Shown here one piece after another: positions 58,971 to 64,000 of a stretch of DNA of 64,000 nt. The translations under genes and the position numbers were made by a program. Positions within the stretch are counted from its first letter, which is position 1; every line of letters begins with the position of its first letter. The notes beneath the pieces were generated by a model, which did not search any database, was not told the DNA's origin, and worked only from the letters and a program-made list of their open reading frames with translations. Origin of the DNA: Achromobacter anxifer (GTDB lineage Bacteria > Pseudomonadota > Gammaproteobacteria > Burkholderiales > Burkholderiaceae_B); NCBI RefSeq assembly GCF_903652925.1, contig NZ_CAHLAR010000001.1:930001-994000 (forward strand). The letters are read 5' to 3'.

Positions 58971-59936
58971 ATGAAGTTCATCGTCAAGCTGGCCACGGGC
59001 CTCGCCGCCTGCATGCTGGCCGCCGGCGCGCACGCGGAATGGCCCGACAGGCCGATCCGCATGGTCATCGGTTTCGCGCCGGGAGGCGCTTCGGATATCG
59101 CTTTCAAGATGGTGCAGGACGAGCTGTCGAAGAAGCTCGGACAGCCGATAGTCCCGATCTACAAGCCGGGCGCCAACGGCAACATCGCCAACCAGGCCGT
59201 GGCCACCTCCGATCCCGATGGCTATACGGCGCTGTGGGCCAACGTCGGGCCGCTGGCCATCAACACCTATCTCTACAAGGGCGTGCAGCTCGACCCCGGC
59301 AAGGCTTTCGTGCCGGTCACGCAAGTGACGGATTCGCCGCTGGTGGTGGTGGTGCCGAAGACCTCGCCGTTCCACACCATGCAGGACCTGGTGCAGGCGG
59401 CGAAGAAGCCGGATGCCGGGCTGTCCTACGGGTCCGCCGGACATGGCAGCTCCATGCACGTGGCCGGCGCCGCGCTGTCGCTGGCCCTGGGGGCGCCGAT
59501 GACGCACGTGCCCTACAAAGGCAGCGCGCCGGCGCTGCAGGACCTGATCGCCGGACGCCTGTCCTTCATGGTGGACAGCCGTTCCACCACCGCGCCCTTC
59601 ATCAAGGAAGGCACGCTGCGCGCGCTTGCTGTCAGCGGCGACCAGCGCGTGGCCGACATGCCCGACGTGCCCACGGTGGCCGAATCCGGCGTGCCCGGCT
59701 TCAAGGTGACGACCTGGCAGGCCGTGGTCATGCCGGCAGGCACGCCCCAGCCCATCGTCGACAAGTTCTCCAAGGCGTTGCGCGACACCTTGCAGATGCC
59801 CGAAGTGCAGGAACGCTTCGCCCGTATCTACACGCCGCTGGTGGGCAGCACGCCTGAAGCCTTCGCGGCCTTCTGGGCCAAGGAGCGGGCCGGCGCCCAG
59901 GCGCTGGTGGAAAAGGCACGGCTGCAGGTCGATTGA
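58971..59936 (+). CDS. Bug/TctC-family periplasmic substrate-binding protein 4
   Basis: 321 residues with a signal peptide ending AAGAHA. It contains EWPDRPIRMVIGFAPGGASDIAFKMV, LSYGSAGHGSSMHVAG and THVPYKGSAPALQDLIAGR. It is a close paralogue of receptor 3 at 53117-54088 on the other side of the regulator, probably from duplication, and presumably binds the pathway substrate or a related carboxylate. No TctAB permease is present in the window. Confidence 0.95.
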   Translation: MKFIVKLATGLAACMLAAGAHAEWPDRPIRMVIGFAPGGASDIAFKMVQDELSKKLGQPIVPIYKPGANGNIANQAVATSDPDGYTALWANVGPLAINTYLYKGVQLDPGKAFVPVTQVTDSPLVVVVPKTSPFHTMQDLVQAAKKPDAGLSYGSAGHGSSMHVAGAALSLALGAPMTHVPYKGSAPALQDLIAGRLSFMVDSRSTTAPFIKEGTLRALAVSGDQRVADMPDVPTVAESGVPGFKVTTWQAVVMPAGTPQPIVDKFSKALRDTLQMPEVQERFARIYTPLVGSTPEAFAAFWAKERAGAQALVEKARLQVD

Positions 59937-59996
59937 ACGCGGGGCCCGGGCGGGCCCGGCGGGGCAGGAATATTGAAACTTGAATGGAATGGCATC

Positions 59997-60746
59997 ATGG
60001 ATCTGGAACTGAAGGGTTGCACCGCTTTCATCACGGGCGGCGCGGGCACGCTGGGCATGGCAATGGCCAGGCGCTTCGTGCAGGAAGGCTGCAACGTGGC
60101 GGTGTGCGACGCCAATGAAGAGGCGATCGAGTCCGCCTGCGCCGAGCTGTCGGCCTTGGGCGGCAATGTCCTGGGCGTGCGCGCCGACGTGACGAACAAG
60201 GACGAGGTGGGCCGGGCCGTGCAGCAGGCGGCCGAGCGCTGGCAGAAGGTGGACATCCTGGTCAACAACGCCGGCTTCGCGCGCGACCGCTACCTGACCA
60301 AGATGTCGGAGGAAGACTGGCACGCGGTGCTGGACGTGACGCTGCTGGGCGCTTTCCACTGCTCGCGCGCGGTGCTGCCGCTGATGATGGAGCAGCGCTT
60401 CGGCCGCGTCATCAACATCGCCTCGCGCGCACACCTGGGCAATCCGGGGCAGACCAACTATTCCGCGGCCAAGGCCGGCCTGATCGGCTTCACCCGTTCG
60501 CTGGCGCTGGAATCCGGCAAGTTCGGCATCACCGCCAATGCGGTTGCGCCGGGCGTCATTTCCACGCCGCGCATGCAGAAGCGGCCCGACTACGAAGAAC
60601 TGACGGAGCGCGCCAAGACCAACACGCCGGTCGGCCGCCTGGGCGATCCGGCCGACGTGGCCGCGACGGTGGCCTTCCTGGCGTCGCGCCTGGCGGGCTT
60701 CACCACGGGCGAGACCGTGCACGTGACCGGGGGGCGCTACGCATGA
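59997..60746 (+). CDS. Short-chain dehydrogenase/reductase
   Basis: 249 residues. It shows a Rossmann GGAGTLGMA motif, NNAG (LVNNAGFARDR) and the catalytic Ser-Tyr-Lys set (INIASRAHLGNPGQTNYSAAKAG). ATG 59997 (MDLELKGCTAFITGG) is preferred over the in-frame TTG 59973, whose spacing from AGGAA is too short. A role as 3-hydroxyacyl-CoA dehydrogenase fits the neighbours. A GGGCCC-type hairpin precedes it. The stop overlaps the MaoC gene start. Confidence 0.93.
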   Translation: MDLELKGCTAFITGGAGTLGMAMARRFVQEGCNVAVCDANEEAIESACAELSALGGNVLGVRADVTNKDEVGRAVQQAAERWQKVDILVNNAGFARDRYLTKMSEEDWHAVLDVTLLGAFHCSRAVLPLMMEQRFGRVINIASRAHLGNPGQTNYSAAKAGLIGFTRSLALESGKFGITANAVAPGVISTPRMQKRPDYEELTERAKTNTPVGRLGDPADVAATVAFLASRLAGFTTGETVHVTGGRYA

Positions 60747-61240
60747 GCACGCCTTTCGATCTGGACGAACACCTGGGCCGGCGCCTGTACTTCGAGGACC
60801 TGGTTCCCGGGCAGTCCTGGGAAAGCCCGCGCCGCACGGTGACCGAGGCCGACGTGGTGCAGTTCGCCGGACTGTCCGGCGACTACAACGCGCTGCACAC
60901 GGACGCCGTGTTCGCGGCCGGCCATCCCTTCGGCCAGCGCGCCGCGCACGGCATGCTGACCCTGGCCATCGCTTCCGGGCTGACCACGCGCATGCCGGTG
61001 TACCGCCTGATGGACGGCACCCGGCTGGCGCTGACCGAGCTGCGTTGCCAGTGGCGCAAGCCCGTGTTGATCGGCGACACCATCCATGTAGAGCTGCGCA
61101 TCGGCGACAAGACGCTGTCGCAGAAGCGGCCGGGCACGGGCCGCGTGACCATGTTGCGCACCGTGAAGAACCAGAACGGCGAGGTGGTGGCGGAAACGGA
61201 ATGGACCACCTTGATGAAATGCCGACCGGAGGCCGCATGA
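60743..61240 (+). CDS. MaoC-like (hot-dog fold) enoyl-CoA hydratase
   Basis: 165 residues. FEDLVPGQSWESPRRTVTEADVVQFAGLSGDYNALHTD carries the hydratase Asp/His dyad (GDYNALHTD), and AAHGMLTLAIASGL follows. It hydrates trans-2-enoyl-CoA to the (R)-3-hydroxy product. The ATGA overlaps on both ends tie it to the SDR before and the CoA ligase after. Confidence 0.93.
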   Translation: MSTPFDLDEHLGRRLYFEDLVPGQSWESPRRTVTEADVVQFAGLSGDYNALHTDAVFAAGHPFGQRAAHGMLTLAIASGLTTRMPVYRLMDGTRLALTELRCQWRKPVLIGDTIHVELRIGDKTLSQKRPGTGRVTMLRTVKNQNGEVVAETEWTTLMKCRPEAA

Positions 61241-63390
61241 GCGCCAGTCCTTCCCAATTCGATCCCAACGTGCGCTTCGACGATCTGGTGGAGCTGACGC
61301 GGCCGCGCTCGGTCATGATCGTGGGCGCATCGAGCAAGCCGGGCACGCTCGGCCACACCACCGTGGTCAACGTGCTGGAGCACTCGGACTTCGACGGCGA
61401 GGTGTACCTGGTCAACCCCAAGGGCGGCGAGCTGTTCGGCAAGCCCTTGCACGCCAGCGTGGCAGCGGTGCCGGCGCAAGGCATAGACGTGGCGCTGCTG
61501 CTGGTGCCGGCGGAATCCGCCGTTGACACGCTACGCGCCTGCGCCGATAAGGGCGTGCGCTACGTCATCGTGTTCACGGGCGGCTTCGCCGAGCTGGGCG
61601 AAGCCGGGCGAACGGTCGAGGCCGAGATGCTGGCGCTGGCCCAGCGCAGCGGCATGCGGCTGTACGGCCCCAACTGCGCCGGCATGACCATGCTGGCGCC
61701 GCGCCTGGGCCTGACCTTTTCCACGGAATTCCGCAACGATGGCAGGACCGGCAAGCTGTCGAGCATCGGCCTGGTGACGCAGGGCGGCGGCCTGGGCCGT
61801 TCGCTGATGCAGGGCAACGAGCGCGGCGTGTGCTTTTCGCGCTGGTTCTCCACCGGCAATGAGCTGGACCTGGACAGCGCCGACTTCATCAACTGGCTGG
61901 CGCATGATCCGGGCACCGACCTGATCTGCACGGTGATGGAAGGCATACGCAGCGGCCCGCGCTTCATCGCGGCCGCAGCCGCCGCCCGCCGCGCGGGCAA
62001 GCCGCTGATCGCGCTGAAGATCGGCCGTTCCGATTTCGGCAAGAAGGCGGCGCAATCGCACACCGCGTCCCTGGCCGGCGAGGACGCCGTCAACGACGCG
62101 GTGTTCTCGCAGTACGGCGTGATCCGGGTGGAAGACCTGGACGAGCTGCTGGACGTGGCCAGCCTGATCTCGCGGGTGGGCGCGCGCAGCCTGCGCAACA
62201 TCTGCGTGTATTCCTCGTCGGGCGGCGCGGGCGTGCTGTCGGCCGATAAGGTGGGCGAAGCCGGCCTGTCCATGGCCGTGCTGGCGGACGAGACGGTGGC
62301 CGAGATGGCGCGCCACGCGCCCGCCTACGCGGCGCTGACCAATCCGGTGGACCTGACCACCAAGGCGCTGACCGATCCGGACCTGGCCCGGCGTTGCCTG
62401 GCGCCGCTGTTCGCCGACCCGGGCGTGGATGCGGTGCTCTATCCCATCACCTCCAACTACTCGGCCAGCACCGAAGGCCTGGTTCGCAACATGCTGGCCG
62501 TGGCGCAGGGCGGGGCCAAGGCTTTCGTGCCGGTGTGGATGAGCAGCCGTCGCGGGCCGGCCCATGACCTGCTCATCCAGGAAGGCTTTGCGCCGGTCTA
62601 CAGCCTGCGCAACGCCATGCTGGCGCTCAAGCGCGTCAGCGGCTATGCGGCGCAGGCGGTGGAAGTGGCGCAGGCGGCGGGCGGCGTCGAGGATACCGCG
62701 CCCGCCGGCCTGCCGGCCGCCGCGCCCGCGGTGCAACTGCCTTGCAATGAAGCACAGGCCAAGGCCTTGCTGGCGCAGTACGGCGTGCGCGCGCCGCGCG
62801 AATCCCAGGCCGCCACCGCCGAGGATGCGGCCGAAGCGGCGCGCGCCATCGGCTTCCCGGTGGCGCTCAAGCTGGTGGCCGACGGCGTGCTGCACAAGAG
62901 CGAGATCGGCGGCGTGCAGCTGGGCCTGCGCGACGAAGCCGAGGTGCGCGCCGCCTTTGAGCGCATCCTCGCAAACGCGGCGCGGCATCAGGTGCCGGCC
63001 GCCGCCATCCGCGGCGCGCTGGTATCGGAAATGGTGGTGAACGGCGTGGAAATGCTGGTGGGCCTGCATCGCGACGAGGTCTTCGGCCCGGTGCTGAGCG
63101 TGGGTGCGGGCGGCGTGTGGGTGGAGGTCGATGCCGACGTGGCGCGCTGCCATCTGCCGGCTAGCCGCCAGCAGATCGAACACGCGCTGGACCAGACCCG
63201 CATCGCCCGGCGTCTGGCCAGCCATCGCGGCCTGCCGGCGCGCGACAGGGCGGCCCTGGTGGACGCCGTGCAGCGCATCGCGGCCTTGTTCACCGCCCTG
63301 GGCGACGGCGTGCAGTCGCTGGAGGTCAACCCACTGGTGGTGCTGGACGCAGGGCGCGGCGTGGTGGCGCTGGACGCGGTCATCGAATAG
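61237..63390 (+). CDS. ADP-forming acyl-CoA synthetase (fused alpha and beta subunits)
   Basis: 717 residues. The order is CoA-binding domain (SVMIVGASSKPGTLGHTTVVNVLEHSDFDGEVYLVNPKGGELFG), succinyl-CoA-synthetase-like ligase domains (residues about 165-455, with the KKAAQSHTASLAGED His) and a C-terminal ATP-grasp domain (CNEAQAKALLAQYGVRAPRE...GFPVALKLVADGVLHKSEIGGVQLG, LEVNPLVVL). Activates a carboxylic acid to its CoA ester with ATP to ADP conversion. The in-frame sequence before ATG 61237 overlaps the MaoC gene. Confidence 0.94.
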   Translation: MSASPSQFDPNVRFDDLVELTRPRSVMIVGASSKPGTLGHTTVVNVLEHSDFDGEVYLVNPKGGELFGKPLHASVAAVPAQGIDVALLLVPAESAVDTLRACADKGVRYVIVFTGGFAELGEAGRTVEAEMLALAQRSGMRLYGPNCAGMTMLAPRLGLTFSTEFRNDGRTGKLSSIGLVTQGGGLGRSLMQGNERGVCFSRWFSTGNELDLDSADFINWLAHDPGTDLICTVMEGIRSGPRFIAAAAAARRAGKPLIALKIGRSDFGKKAAQSHTASLAGEDAVNDAVFSQYGVIRVEDLDELLDVASLISRVGARSLRNICVYSSSGGAGVLSADKVGEAGLSMAVLADETVAEMARHAPAYAALTNPVDLTTKALTDPDLARRCLAPLFADPGVDAVLYPITSNYSASTEGLVRNMLAVAQGGAKAFVPVWMSSRRGPAHDLLIQEGFAPVYSLRNAMLALKRVSGYAAQAVEVAQAAGGVEDTAPAGLPAAAPAVQLPCNEAQAKALLAQYGVRAPRESQAATAEDAAEAARAIGFPVALKLVADGVLHKSEIGGVQLGLRDEAEVRAAFERILANAARHQVPAAAIRGALVSEMVVNGVEMLVGLHRDEVFGPVLSVGAGGVWVEVDADVARCHLPASRQQIEHALDQTRIARRLASHRGLPARDRAALVDAVQRIAALFTALGDGVQSLEVNPLVVLDAGRGVVALDAVIE

Positions 63391-63455
63391 CAGGCCGGCG
63401 CGGCGGCTGTCCCCATCCGGGCGGCCGCTGCCTGCAAACAATACGGAGATTTCAG

Positions 63456-64000
63456 ATGTTCGACAGCAAGATCGGCGGCGGCGACGCCCATACCATCCTC
63501 GTGCGCGGCCATGACCTGGTGCATGACCTTTTCAAGCGCGACTTCATCGACGTGCTGACGCTGGAACTGCTGGGCGAGTTTCCCACGCCCCAGCTCAAGA
63601 CCATGCTCAACCTGTTCCTGGTGAGCGCGACGGACCACGGGCTCACGCCCAGCGCGCTGTCGGCGCGCTTGACCCTGCACGGCGCGCCCGAGGCCATGCA
63701 AGGCGCGCTGGCCGCGGGCCTGCTGGGAGCAGGCAGCCGTTTCCTGGGCGTGATCGAATACGCCGCTCGCTTTCTGCGCGACGCCTTGCCCAAGCAGGAC
63801 AGCTACACCGACGAGGAGCTGCGCCGCTATGCCGAGGAATGCGTCGCGGCCAACAAGGCGGCCAAGCGCAAGATCCCCGGCGTCGGGCATCCGATACACG
63901 TGGACGGCGATCCGCGTTGCGAGAAGATGTTCGAGATCGCCAAGGACTGCGGCTATTACGGCAACTACTCGCGCTTCGCGGTGGAACTGGCCGCGGCAGC
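63456..64000 (+). CDS. Citrate synthase/citryl-CoA lyase family protein (3' end beyond the window)
   Basis: About 181 residues are visible; the gene runs off the window. It begins MFDSKIGGGDAHTILVRGHDLVHDLF and contains TDHGLTPSALSARLTLHGAP and KRKIPGVGHPIHVDGDPRCEKMF. The second of these includes the GVGHP motif of the citrate-synthase fold, and the arrangement is that of citryl-CoA-lyase-like proteins. It probably cleaves or forms a C-C bond in a CoA ester at the end of the pathway. ATG 63456 has GGAG eight bases upstream. Confidence 0.85.
   Translation, partial: MFDSKIGGGDAHTILVRGHDLVHDLFKRDFIDVLTLELLGEFPTPQLKTMLNLFLVSATDHGLTPSALSARLTLHGAPEAMQGALAAGLLGAGSRFLGVIEYAARFLRDALPKQDSYTDEELRRYAEECVAANKAAKRKIPGVGHPIHVDGDPRCEKMFEIAKDCGYYGNYSRFAVELAAA

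Noticed and set aside
57216-61529. 1437-codon minus-strand frame
   Set aside because: It lies opposite well-defined alcohol dehydrogenase, aldehyde dehydrogenase, Bug, SDR and MaoC genes and has no domain of its own.

Overview
The window is GC-rich chromosomal DNA from a beta-proteobacterium, most likely of the Alcaligenaceae (Bordetella/Achromobacter type). The evidence is four Bug/TctC-type periplasmic receptors, very high GC at third codon positions, frequent GTG/TTG starts, tightly overlapped operons (ATGA/GTGA junctions), a complete type VI secretion system and a Csu-like spore-coat-U fimbrial operon. I see no tRNA or rRNA genes, insertion sequences, integrases or CRISPR arrays. No stretch longer than about 260 bases lacks a gene, and the main intergenic regions are described as sites.

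Layout. (a) 1-1198: 5' part of a BisC/TorA-like molybdoenzyme, minus strand. (b) 1335-8121: a TetR repressor divergent from a tripartite RND efflux operon (fusion lipoprotein, RND pump, a 58-residue one-helix membrane protein, outer-membrane channel). (c) 8166-11596: a large MscS-type channel, and an HxlR regulator divergent from a glutathione S-transferase. (d) 11751-12389: an unrecognised gene. (e) 12586-36767: one continuous plus-strand T6SS block, tssB-C-hcp-E-F-G-H-vgrG, then a YwqK/MORN protein, a DUF4280 PAAR-like tip and a small membrane protein. An inserted cassette follows (family-3 solute-binding protein, DAACS transporter, Asp/Glu racemase, second DAACS transporter), then tssJ-K-L-M-A. 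(f) 36776-40086: an orphan NarL-type response regulator and a second large MscS channel. (g) 40202-45596: a small exported protein, a four-gene Csu-like chaperone-usher operon and another small exported protein. (h) 45819-47047: a TetR/NAD(P)H-quinone-oxidoreductase operon with an operator-like palindrome. (i) 47171-51905: a GntR regulator divergent from an aromatic-type catabolic operon (FAH-family hydrolase, two Bug receptors, two-domain VOC dioxygenase). (j) 51961-64000: an IclR-centred catabolic regulon.

How the genes work together. The T6SS has all thirteen core components but no recognisable toxin/immunity pair. Instead it carries an amino-acid binding, transport and racemisation cassette whose two transporters keep the substrate-binding Asp and Arg of the glutamate-transporter family but have lost its sodium-site motifs. 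In the last 12 kb, an IclR regulator sits between two promoter regions. Each region holds a pair of 17-bp palindromes (AATTC...GAATT type) spaced exactly 20 bp, which predicts one regulon. That regulon would contain a Bug receptor and acyl-CoA dehydrogenase on one side, nitronate monooxygenase and IclR itself in the middle, and alcohol dehydrogenase, aldehyde dehydrogenase, Bug receptor, SDR, MaoC hydratase, ADP-forming acyl-CoA synthetase and citryl-CoA-lyase-like protein on the other. This is a full alcohol-to-acyl-CoA beta-oxidation-like route for an unknown substrate.

All calls come from reading the sequence. Family names rest on motif recognition, not on database searches.
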